Of a stretch of 64,000 nt of DNA, positions 34,859 through 42,822 are shown piece after piece. A model generated the notes under the pieces. That model was not told the origin of the DNA. It saw nothing but the letters and a program-made list of their open reading frames with translations, and ran no database searches. Where the stretch lies: positions 616,492-680,491 of the forward strand of contig CBDCTW010000018.1 in assembly GCA_965222425.1 (NCBI GenBank). The letters run 5' to 3'. Made by a program: the position numbers and the translations under genes. Positions within the stretch are counted from its first letter, which is position 1; each line of letters begins with the position of its first letter. Origin of the DNA: CBDCNP01 sp965222425 (lineage in GTDB: Bacteria > Acidobacteriota > Vicinamibacteria > Marinacidobacterales > DATDRI01).

Positions 34859-35989
34859 CTATCGCCAAAAACTCGTCGCGGTATCGACAACGAGCCTTAG
34901 TTTTGATTTCTGATCGTCCACCGAGATGCGGTTCCCCACGATAGACGTCGAGAATCCGCATTGCGGTGAGATCGCGAGCCGCTCGGCGGGCACAAACTCA
35001 CTGGCTTCGCGAATGCGGGCTAGGAGATCTTCCTGGTCTTTCCTTGCAGGCTTTGCAGGCCTTGCAGGTCGTGTCGGGAGCTTGGTATTGACGAGACCGA
35101 GCACCACCATCTTGTCGTCGGGAACGTGCCTCAAGGCTGCGAAGGAGCCGGAGCGCTCATCGTCATACTCTAGAAGAAGTCGCTGCGCTCGGATGGAGCC
35201 GAAAAGTTGCTTCGCAATGGGCTCATAGTCACCTTGCGACAGCCACCGGCTGTTCTGGTTACCTCTTCAAAGGTGAAACCCGAACGTGACGTCCGCAAAA
35301 TCGCCTATCACGGCGTTCTCGAGCTCGACGCCTTGAGCGATCCAGTTCTCTAGACCTCCGCCACGCTCCTCATAGAAAGGCCGCGTTCTTGGGTCGAGCA
35401 GCTGCGTGTAGTGTGGGGCGTCGAGCTGAATGTAAGTCGCTCCCAATCGTACCAGTTCGACGACTTCTTCGTGCAGTATCTTGACGACGTCCTCTAGGAA
35501 TGCGTCTATGCTCGCGTAGGCTTGCGCAGATTGCTCGGACCAAAAGTTCGTGAATAGCGTTGGGCTGGGAAGTGTAAGTTTCGGGATGCGGGTGGTACGG
35601 GCCCGGAGGTAGGTGAACTCATCGGTGGATAGATGGCGTCGGCGTTTCAGCGTCGAGACGACACCAATAGTGGCTGGACGGTCGACGGACCAGTCACCGA
35701 GCTCCTGGCTGTGCCACTTACCCCAGAGGAAGACATCGATATCGTGCTTGGCGAAACCCTCAACCGCGTCGGTCATCTGGCTTTGAAAGGAAAGCCTTCG
35801 CAACTCGCCATCGGTGACGACGTCGAGTCCTACCTTTTCCTGAAGCTTGATCGCCGCGTCCACCGCTCGGTCTTCAATATCTCTGAAGCTCGATAGGCTA
35901 ATGCGGCTCGCGGCGAGATCCTCGCGTGCTTGTAGAAGCTCCGGTGGGCGAAGGAGGCTTCCGATAACGTCGGTATGTGAAGTAATCAT
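34859..35989 (-). CDS. MetE-family methyltransferase with in-frame UGA at a zinc-ligand cysteine (candidate selenoprotein)
   Basis: One continuous 377-codon frame interrupted only by TGA at codon 241 (35269-35267). The protein is of the short cobalamin-independent methionine synthase type: TDVIGSLLRPPELLQA at the start, VVTDGELRR, YIQLDAPHYTQLL, then HL-UGA-RGN, LLEYDDERSGSF and AISPQCGFSTS. In this family the zinc ligands are His, Cys, Glu and Cys; here they are H239, codon 241, E274 and C344, so the UGA replaces the ligand Cys. A hairpin suited to a SECIS follows. Either Sec is inserted, giving 376 residues, or a nonsense mutation leaves a 240-residue inactive stub. A 9-bp repeat encodes RPARPAKPAR near 310. 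Confidence 0.75.
35239..35253 (-). promoter_or_regulatory. SECIS-like hairpin after the UGA
   Basis: In the mRNA sense, ACAGCC (35253-35248), loop GGT and GGCTGT (35244-35239) form six perfect pairs with a three-base loop starting with G. The first loop G is the 20th base after the UGA. Bacterial SECIS models ask for a stem of at least four pairs, a small loop with G in its first two positions, and 16-37 bases of distance. The match is to this general rule only and such hairpins can occur by chance. Confidence 0.45.
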
Positions 35990-36152
35990 GTGCGCCCGCC
36001 GGCCGCCTTATTCATAACCTAAAGCAGCGGCCAACGCTACCGGAGCGCCCGGACGGTTCACCAGTCCCCCAAATAGTCCGCTTCGTCCCGGGTCGTTTCG
36101 GGCTGCGGACGGTATGGGCTATAAGTTGTTCCAGAGAAGGGATGATACGCCG

Positions 36153-37211
36153 ATGCTGAACCGACGTTGGGCACGCTGGGTGCTCTTCCTAAGCGGCTGG
36201 ACACTCATGGGCCTCTTCTTCGCGAGCCGCGGCATCCTTATTTACTCGTACCGGGGGGAAGATTTCGACTGGCGTCTGCCTCTTCCCATGTCTCTAACCA
36301 AGTGGTACGGGTGGGGCGTAATAGCGCCTGCCATCTTCTGGCTCGGCGGGCGCATCCCGCTTCAGCGCTAAAACTGGGTACGCGCGTTCGTCGTCCATCT
36401 ACCGGCGAGCATCCTCTTCTCGCTCGTCAAAGTCGGCATGGACGCGTGGCTCCTCCCTCGTGTCACCGGCCTGGATATACCGGTCTCCCTCCGCATACGA
36501 GCTCCATTCGAACGTGCTCACGTATTGGGCAATTCTCGGAGTCAGCTTAGCCGTCGATTACTACCGCAAGTATCGGGAGAGGGAGCTCCGAGCTTCTCAG
36601 CTCGAGACTCGCTTAGCGGAGGCCCAGCTCCAAGTCCTGAAGATGCAGCTCCACCTACATTTCTTGTTCAACACACTCCACGCAATCTCCACGCTGATGC
36701 ATCGAGACGTCGAGGCCGCGGAGCGTATGCTCACTCGGCTGAGCGATCTGCTCCGGCACTCGTTCGAGAGCGTCGGTGTGCAAGAGGTCTCTCTGAAACA
36801 AGAGCTCGAGTTTCTCGATCGCTACGTCGAGATCGAGAAAGTCCGATTCGGCGATCGCTTGGCCGTTGAGATCAGCGTCGACCCAGAGTTACTCGATGCC
36901 CGCGTGCCGAATCTGATTTTGCGCCGCTGGTGGAAAACGCGATCCGTCACGGCATCGCGTCACGGGCGGCAGGAGGTCGGATCGAGATCGAGGTACGACG
37001 CGACAACGGCATGCTCGACCTCGAGATTCGAGACAACGGCCCGGGTCTCCCTGCTGGGGATGACGGGAGCGAGGGGATTGGAGGGATAGGGCTGGCGAAT
37101 ACTCGCGCCCGTCTCGAGCAGCTCTATGGCGCTCGCCACCGATTCGAGCTCTCCGAGGCGGCGGGAGGAGGGCTGGCGGTGAACCTCGCGATCCCACTTG
37201 TCCAAGAATAA
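36153..37211 (+). pseudogene. LytS-type sensor histidine kinase, nonsense codon and two frameshifts
   Basis: From ATG 36153 the first membrane helices read to a TAA at 36369-36371; the same frame continues with NWVRAFVVHLPASILFSLV, so the stop is internal. Near 36490 the frame shifts to YWAILGVSLAVDYYRKYRERELRASQ, the coiled region and the phosphoacceptor box LHLHFLFNTLHAISTL (usually LxPHFLFN; the Pro is Leu here). Near 36925 it shifts again to the ATP-binding half (ENAIRHGI, LEIRDNGPGLP, GIGLANTRARLEQLYG). Three lesions make the kinase inactive. Its cognate LytTR regulator, beyond gpmA, is intact. Confidence 0.87.
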
Positions 37212-37245
37212 ACGGGGAATAACTGGGAATAGCGGGAGTGAGGGT

Positions 37246-37995
37246 TCACCTCTTCTGTTTCAACTGACCGGCCACCGCTTGAGTGGCTCGTTTCACCGCT
37301 TCTGGATCTCCGAGGTAGAAACTTCGGATCGCCGTCAAGTCGTCTTCTAGCTCGTAAACGAGAGGGATGCCGGTGGGAATGTTGAGTCCGGCGATCTCTT
37401 CATCCGAGATCTGGTCGAGATACTTCACCAGGGCACGAATGCTGTTGCCGTGTGCGGAGATCACGACCCGCTGGCCGGCCCGTACGCTCGGTGCAATCGT
37501 CTCGTGCCAGTAGGGAAGAAACCGCTCGACCGTATCCTTGAGGCATTCAGTCAAGGGGAGCTCATCGGATGAGAGATCGGCGTACCGAGGATCTTTACCC
37601 GGGTAGCGCTCATCGTCAGGAGTGAGGGCCGGCGGAGGCACGTCGTAGCTGCGGCGCCACACATTGGTCTGCTCGATCCCGTGCTTTTCGGCGGTCTCCG
37701 CCTTATTGAGACCCTGAAGTGCTCCGTAGTGACGCTCGTTGAGCCGCCAGCTGCGGTGCACCGGGATCCACATGAGGTCCATCTCTTCCAGGCACAGCCA
37801 CAACGTCTTGATGGCCCGCTTCAGCAGAGATGTATAGGCGACGTCGAAAACGTAGCCCTCGTCCTGCAAGACCCGACCGGCCTCGATCGCCTCCTGGGTT
37901 CCATTCTCTGTCAATCCGACATCCGTCCAGCCGGTGAAGCGGTTTTCCAGGTTCCAGGTGCTTTGACCGTGTCGGATGAGTACTAGCTTCTTCAT
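37246..37995 (-). CDS. gpmA: 2,3-bisphosphoglycerate-dependent phosphoglycerate mutase
   Basis: Interconverts 3- and 2-phosphoglycerate. The 249-residue protein has LVLIRHGQSTWNLENRFTGW with the phospho-His, RLNERHYGALQGLNKAE, and VVISAHGNSIRALVKYLD with the second catalytic His, followed by the GIPLVYEL C-terminal region. It is the dimeric, cofactor-dependent type. It lies in reverse between a broken sensor kinase and its response regulator, so it was probably inserted there, or the kinase-regulator pair was split by rearrangement. Confidence 0.97.
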   Translation of the reverse strand: MKKLVLIRHGQSTWNLENRFTGWTDVGLTENGTQEAIEAGRVLQDEGYVFDVAYTSLLKRAIKTLWLCLEEMDLMWIPVHRSWRLNERHYGALQGLNKAETAEKHGIEQTNVWRRSYDVPPPALTPDDERYPGKDPRYADLSSDELPLTECLKDTVERFLPYWHETIAPSVRAGQRVVISAHGNSIRALVKYLDQISDEEIAGLNIPTGIPLVYELEDDLTAIRSFYLGDPEAVKRATQAVAGQLKQKR

Positions 37996-38064
37996 GACTT
38001 CATGGCCGCGGGTTAAGGGCTCCGCTGGCCGATTCCCGCCTTACTTTATATTATGCGCCTCTGT

Positions 38065-38820
38065 ATGCGCACCCTCATTGTCGACGACGAGCCGCTGGCT
38101 CGAGAGCGGATCCGAACGCTTCTTCGCGACGAGCCCGACATCGAGCTGATCGGGGAGTGCGCGGACGGTAAAGAGGCGGTTTCTGCTATTCAAGGGAAGA
38201 ATTCCGAGCTCTTGTTCTTGGACGTCCAGATGCCGGAGATGGACGGTTTCGCGGTACTGGAAGCTGTCGGCCCGGAGCGGGTGCCGGCGGTCGTGTTCGT
38301 CACCGCTTACGATCGCTACGCCCTCCGCGCGTTCGATGTGCACGCGCTGGACTATTTGCTGAAGCCCTTCGACCGAGAGCGGTTCCACAAGGCGCTCGAA
38401 CGGGCACGGGCCCAAGTCGGGGAACGGGGAAAATTGGGCGACAGACTTCTCGCGTTGCTGAAAGACATCAAGGAAGAGCCCAAACGTCCGGAGCGCTTCG
38501 TCATCAAGTCGGCAGGCCGTGTGTTCTTCTTACGGGCCGACGAGATCGACTGGGTCGAAGCGGCGGGAAATTACGTCCAGCTTCATGTTGGATCGATCAC
38601 TCACCTCATGCGGGAGACTATGGGCGGTCTCGAGGCACGTTTGGATCCTGAAAAATTCGTTCGCATTCATCGCTCTGCGATTGTCCAAGTAGATCGGCTC
38701 AAAGAGATGCGACCCGCTTTTCATGGGGACTACATCGTGATATTACAGGACGGCGCGCGCCTGAATTTGAGCCGCAGTTACCGGGAGAAGCTCCAGGCGC
38801 TCCTCGGCCAAACTTTCTAA
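38065..38820 (+). CDS. LytTR-family response regulator
   Basis: A receiver domain (TLIVDDEPLARERIRTLL, phosphoacceptor Asp in LLFLDVQMPEMDGF, VFVTAYDRYALRAFDVHALDYLLKPF) is joined by a linker to a LytTR DNA-binding domain (FVIKSAGRVFFLRADEIDWVEA, RIHRSAIVQVDRLKE). It is intact and presumably was the partner of the broken LytS-type kinase 0.9 kb upstream, so it may now act without its cognate phosphodonor or be on the way to loss. ATG 38065 is the family start; 38053 would add four residues. Confidence 0.9.
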   Translation: MRTLIVDDEPLARERIRTLLRDEPDIELIGECADGKEAVSAIQGKNSELLFLDVQMPEMDGFAVLEAVGPERVPAVVFVTAYDRYALRAFDVHALDYLLKPFDRERFHKALERARAQVGERGKLGDRLLALLKDIKEEPKRPERFVIKSAGRVFFLRADEIDWVEAAGNYVQLHVGSITHLMRETMGGLEARLDPEKFVRIHRSAIVQVDRLKEMRPAFHGDYIVILQDGARLNLSRSYREKLQALLGQTF

Positions 38821-38832
38821 GGAGTAGACACA

Positions 38833-39282
38833 GTGAAGATTCTTGTCGTAACCCTAATCCTAGCGATCGTGTGTATCTTGATGGCGGCCGTGCCGTCGTT
38901 TTCGGGTGAGGCTCCGCCGGTTTCGGGGCAAGTCACTTTTCTCTACTACGAGGACCTCGAGCGGGCGGGCCAGTTCTATGGCCAGACCCTTGGTCTGAAA
39001 GCCACGACCGACCTCGATTGGGTGAAGATCTACGAGGTCTCACCTGGCTCGTCGGTAGGACTGGTGAGCGCTACCGGAGGAACGCACCGTCCGTCGAAGG
39101 ACAAGCCGGTGATGGTGAGTCTCATCGTCGACGACGCCGACGCTTGGTACGCCTACTTGAAGAAGCAGGGCGTCGATCTCCCGAATCCACCCAAGGACAG
39201 TACCAAGGTCAATGTGCGCGCCTTCGGATTCAACGACCCCGAGGGATACACGCTCGAGGTCTTCCAATGGCTCAAGAAGTAG
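38833..39282 (+). CDS. Exported VOC (glyoxalase-fold) family protein
   Basis: 149 residues: an N-terminal hydrophobic leader (ILVVTLILAIVCILMAAVPSFS) and one vicinal-oxygen-chelate domain (VTFLYYEDLERAGQFYGQTLG, MVSLIVDDADAWYAYLKKQGVDL, RAFGFNDPEGYTLEVFQW). The metal-ligand Glu of the second half (LEVFQW) is present. The substrate is unknown. It starts 12 bp after the LytTR gene and may be cotranscribed with it. Confidence 0.82.
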   Translation: MKILVVTLILAIVCILMAAVPSFSGEAPPVSGQVTFLYYEDLERAGQFYGQTLGLKATTDLDWVKIYEVSPGSSVGLVSATGGTHRPSKDKPVMVSLIVDDADAWYAYLKKQGVDLPNPPKDSTKVNVRAFGFNDPEGYTLEVFQWLKK

Positions 39283-39291
39283 ACTCGCTCG

Positions 39292-40286
39292 CTAAATCGG
39301 CTCGAGTACGCCGTCCTCGGTTTGCTCCCAAGGGGACCAAGCCAGGGCGAGTTGGCTGACGGCAATATCCGACTTCCGGGGTCGTATCGGAATCTCTTCT
39401 AACTCTAGCGCCGCGGGGTCGGGAAGCTCACGAAGAAGCTCGACCTCTTCCTCGAAGTCTTCCTCCATCTCCTGCAGTTTCATCTGTTGGCGCTCGACTT
39501 CTCTTTCCGCCCGGGAGATGTCGCCTTTTTTTCGTGCCGCTCGGCCCGCGGAGCGAGCCGCAGTCGTGGCGCGGCCTACGTTACCGGTGCTCGTCACTTT
39601 GCGCCCGAGGAGAGCCCCAAGTAGTGTCGCGCCGAAAGAGATCGCAGCCTGGTATTTCCGTTCGTTGTATTGCCCCTTCTCTCTCTCCACGCGTTCTTCG
39701 GCCTTGCGGATCCTCTCCTGAAGCCGAGCGAGCTTGGGGGCGTAGCGCTTCCGGAGCTTCTCGATTTCCTTGTCTCTCTTCTCCCGGAGGGCCTGCGTTA
39801 GTCGCGTGCGAAACGCGGGCTGGTCCTCGCCGAGCCGCGAGACCTTTCGGAGCTCGGGGCTCTTCCACAAGCTAAGCGTGCGGTTTTGGTAGAAGTAGTT
39901 GCGAAGCGACTTGCTCCAGCGGGCGTAGTTCTTGACTTGCATAGCGATGGCAGGCAGCTGCGGCTGGCTTCGCTTTCGTCTATCCAAGGTCTGGAGTCGG
40001 AAGGCTGGAGCCTCGGGAAGCTGAGCAACAGATTACCCATTTCGCCCTTGGGGTCGATGATGAGCGCGGGGATGCCGTCGATCGCAGCTTCTTCGAGGAG
40101 CACCACCGATAGCCCGGTCTTGCCGCTGCCGGTCATGCCTACGACTAGGCCGTGGGTCGTTAGATCCTTGGCGTCGTATAGTAATGGGAGTAGTGGCTCG
40201 TCGCTCGAAGCCTTTGCCTCTACATCGTAGCGGCGCCCCAGGTAAAATGCGCCCAACTTTTCAAAATCGCTCACCGCGGGTACCAT
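39292..40286 (-). pseudogene. HerA/FtsK-like ATP-binding protein with large internal deletion
   Basis: The N-terminus (FYLGRRYDVEAKA, LLYDAKDLTTHGLVVGMTGSGKTGL with the Walker A, IPALIIDPKGEMGNLLLSFPRL) reads from ATG 40286 to about 39985. It then passes, with a frame change, directly into the C-terminal region of the same family (VKNYARWSKSLRNYFYQNRTLSLW, the long coiled coil REKRDKEIEKLRKRYAPKL, AISFGATLLGALLGRKV). Several hundred residues with Walker B and the arginine finger are missing. The junction (codons around DESEASR and QLPAIAMQ) is a deletion scar. Confidence 0.8.
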
Positions 40287-40374
40287 ACCCCGATCCGCAG
40301 CTCGATTTGTAGTCCCGCGTGATGTAACCTCCGAGACAAGGGCGGGAGGTGCCGGACAGAAAGGGGATGCTCTA

Positions 40375-41151
40375 ATGACTTGGATACCTAGCGTCTCGTT
40401 AGGAAGCAACGCAGAGGAATTGTCTCCAGGCGTGATTGTCGAGCGTCGGCGACTCTTCTGGTTGCCAGTTGCCGCAGCGGGACTCCTCTTGGGACGCGGG
40501 ACCGCACGGGGAGAGTCGACGCCCGGCCAACCCGGCGAGGATGGCAAGGGGCTCACTTGGGAGGAGTTTATTGCGGAATGTGTGCCGGCGGCTAACGAGC
40601 TTTACGAATCCGAAGACTTGAACGAGGACGCCTACCTTTATCAGGTCGCGTCGTTCGCGGCCAGGTTAACGGAGATTCCGAACGACCAGCTGGGTGTTTT
40701 CGGAAACCTCGAACCCAAGGTGGAGTTTGGGTTGAGTCACCGCGGGACTCCTTTCATCGTCCTACAGTGGCGAATGGAGCCGGGCGCTATTCTTCCTGCC
40801 CTTTGTCATCCCAACACTGCGGTTTGCACGCTGGCGGTCGAAGGCGAAGCGCGGATTCGCAACTTCGAGATCGAAGGCGAGGCCCCCGCGTACAATTCGG
40901 GATCGCGCGCAAGCTTCCTCCTAAGGGAGACGCATAACGAGATTCTCATTCCTGGGCGCGTGAACAGGCTTTCAACCACGCAGGACAACATCCACTACTT
41001 CCAAGCTTCTTCACAAGGGGCCCGGGGCATCGACATTACGACCGGCTTCGGTGGGGACGGCACGTTCTCCTTCATCGACTTCGAGCCCGACAAACCCAAG
41101 GATGCTGGAAAACGCCTCTTCGAGGCGGTATGGATTGGGAGTAAACTCTAG
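40375..41151 (+). CDS. Exported cupin-fold protein, unknown function
   Basis: 258 residues with a twin-arginine-like leader (ERRRLFWLPVAAAGLLLGRGTARGE) and a cupin-like core (WRMEPGAILPALCHPNTAVCTLAVEGEARIRNFEI in parts: LPALCHPNT, CTLAVEGEARI; later LRETHNEILIPGRVNRL, QDNIHYFQA). The His-rich pattern resembles thiol dioxygenases of the PCO/ADO class, but the match is loose and metal binding is unproven. It lies 2 bp before the nitrilase-family gene, so the two may be cotranscribed. Confidence 0.6.
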   Translation: MTWIPSVSLGSNAEELSPGVIVERRRLFWLPVAAAGLLLGRGTARGESTPGQPGEDGKGLTWEEFIAECVPAANELYESEDLNEDAYLYQVASFAARLTEIPNDQLGVFGNLEPKVEFGLSHRGTPFIVLQWRMEPGAILPALCHPNTAVCTLAVEGEARIRNFEIEGEAPAYNSGSRASFLLRETHNEILIPGRVNRLSTTQDNIHYFQASSQGARGIDITTGFGGDGTFSFIDFEPDKPKDAGKRLFEAVWIGSKL

Positions 41152-41153
41152 TC

Positions 41154-41969
41154 ATGCGTGTCGCCGCTATCCAAATGTGCTCCACCGATAATCGGGAGGC
41201 GAATATCGAGAAGGCGAGGGGCTTGATGGAGGAAGCCGTTCTAGCCGGCGCCCAGGTGGTGGCGCTTCCCGAGAATTTCTCGTTTATCGGTGACGAGGGC
41301 CAACAGGTTCGTGTTGCCGAGAACGATTCGGGCCCGAGCGTGCAGTTCCTAAGAGTCTTCGCGGCAGAGCATCGTGTGCACGTGGTCGGGGGCAGCGTAT
41401 CGCTCAGGACGGAAAGCCGATCCAAAGTTACCAACACCTGTCTGGTCCATAACCCGGAAGGGGATTTGGTGGCCCGTTACGACAAGATGCACCTGTTCGA
41501 CGTGAGCGTCGACAAGCGGCACAACTTCAAGGAGTCTAGCTACGTCGAAGCCGGGAAATCCATTGTGACCGTCGAGGTATTCAACCACGTCGTGGGGCTA
41601 ACAATCTGTTACGACCTTAGATTCCCCGAGCTCTATCGGGCACTGGCGCTCCGAGGGGCGGAGATTCTTTTCGTCCCCTCCGCATTCACCGTTCCGACGG
41701 GTAAAGACCACTGGGAAACACTGCTTCGCGCGCGAGCCATTGAAAATCAGTGTTACGTCGTAGCCCCTGCTCAATTCGGTCAGCACAATGAACGCCGTGC
41801 CAGCTTCGGGCGGACGATGATCGTCGATCCCTGGGGACAGGTTTTGGGCCAGTGTCAAGACAAAGAGAGCACGCTCGTCTGTGATATCGATTTCGATCTC
41901 CTAAAGGACATTCGTTACCGACTTCCGTCTCTGGAGCATGCTCGCCGCGGCAAGATTGGAGTATCGTGA
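41154..41969 (+). CDS. Carbon-nitrogen hydrolase (Nit/omega-amidase family)
   Basis: 271 residues with the complete catalytic triad of the nitrilase superfamily: Glu in VVALPENFSFIG, Lys in ARYDKMHLFD, and Cys in GLTICYDLRFPELYRALA. The sequence is closest in layout to Nit1/deaminated-glutathione amidase (DVSVDKRHNFKESSYVEAG, RAIENQCYVVAPAQFG). Such enzymes repair deaminated glutathione or cleave omega-amides. It starts two bases after the cupin gene ends. Confidence 0.88.
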   Translation: MRVAAIQMCSTDNREANIEKARGLMEEAVLAGAQVVALPENFSFIGDEGQQVRVAENDSGPSVQFLRVFAAEHRVHVVGGSVSLRTESRSKVTNTCLVHNPEGDLVARYDKMHLFDVSVDKRHNFKESSYVEAGKSIVTVEVFNHVVGLTICYDLRFPELYRALALRGAEILFVPSAFTVPTGKDHWETLLRARAIENQCYVVAPAQFGQHNERRASFGRTMIVDPWGQVLGQCQDKESTLVCDIDFDLLKDIRYRLPSLEHARRGKIGVS

Positions 41970-41999
41970 AAACGGATGGCGGGTTGCATCCATGGCACT

Positions 42000-42103
42000 G
42001 ACTCTCACCGATCGGCAAGCTAAGACCGTCGCCGCCGCCGGAAGTAACGCTGCACTGCCGGCGAGGCCTTTGAGGAAAGAACGACGGGACGTCTCTGGAC
42101 CAT
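42000..42103 (-). pseudogene. Tat-signal N-terminal fragment of an exported protein
   Basis: On the minus strand AAGGAGG and an ATG at 42103 start MVQRR, and after a frame change the leader reads SRRSFLKGLAGSAALLPAAA, a typical twin-arginine signal. Homology to any mature domain is not seen; the sequence ends against the nitrilase gene. It is a remnant of a gene whose body has been deleted. Confidence 0.55.
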
Positions 42104-42164
42104 TTCGGACCTCCTTCGATGGGGCCAATCCTACACTAGTCGTCAGATCCTCCAGAAACAGTTC

Positions 42165-42212
42165 GGGGTCAGATCCAATTTTGTGCACGTGCACAAAATT
42201 GGATCTGACCCC
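42165..42212. repeat. 48-bp perfect palindrome (REP/MITE-like)
   Basis: GGGGTCAGATCCAATTTTG...CAC meets its exact complement at 42188/42189; all 24 pairs match. The GGGGTCAGATCC end is typical of repeat families in GC-rich genomes that are mobilised by RAYT-type transposases. Only one copy was noticed here. The palindrome could also act as a bidirectional terminator, but there is no U-run. Confidence 0.85.
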
Positions 42213-42389
42213 AACTGTGTGCATGGGTGGCGTAAGCCGTTGGTGGCGCTAAAGTTGCCCTATTTGACCCGAGATAGTCAGCTCCGGGCCGGGCCCCGCT
42301 CAAGGGCGCGTCTGTACCTCCTTGGCAGGGAAGGATTTTGCAGGTACAATGAGATGGTCCCTCAAAATTCAGCCCTGGAGGGTCGCAAA

Positions 42390-42809
42390 ATGAAGGTCGG
42401 CGACTGCATGACCAAAGACCCGTACTCTGTCCATGAAGACGCCAGCATGAAAGAGGCGGTTATGTTGATGCGGCAACATCACATACGCCACCTCCCCGTC
42501 ACCAAGGGTACCATCCTGGTGGGCATCGTGACCGACCGGGACACCCGAAAGGCCTCGCCCTCGCTTCTCTCTGGCGTGGACATGACTGAGTACGAAGAGG
42601 TGCTGAGCAACACTCCCATTTCCCGTATCATGACTCGGGAGCCGTTCACCGTGACGCCGGAGTCGGATTTGAAAGATGCGGTTCAGATTCTCGTCGACAA
42701 GAAGATCGAGGGCGTTCCGGTCGTGAATGGTAACGACCTGGTCGGGATCTTCACCGAGGTCGATGCACTCAAAGTGCTGGTAAACGTGTTGTCCGAGGTC
42801 GCTCAGTAG
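42390..42809 (+). CDS. Paired CBS-domain protein
   Basis: 139 residues consisting of two CBS domains (VGDCMTKDPYSVHEDASMKEAVMLM in parts; VTDRDTRKASPS; ISRIMTREPFTVTPESDLKDAV; VEGVPVVNGNDLVGIF-like IEGVPVVNGNDLVGIFTEVDAL). Such proteins form a Bateman module that binds adenine nucleotides and senses energy state. ATG 42390 follows GGAGG at eight bases; upstream in-frame starts lie in noncoding repeat sequence. No partner enzyme is fused or adjacent. Confidence 0.9.
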   Translation: MKVGDCMTKDPYSVHEDASMKEAVMLMRQHHIRHLPVTKGTILVGIVTDRDTRKASPSLLSGVDMTEYEEVLSNTPISRIMTREPFTVTPESDLKDAVQILVDKKIEGVPVVNGNDLVGIFTEVDALKVLVNVLSEVAQ

Positions 42810-42822
42810 CTCGGCACCTTCC

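Noticed and set aside
30976..36371. Selenocysteine or recoding at the btuB and kinase stops
   Set aside because: These are TAG and TAA, not TGA, and do not replace a cysteine.
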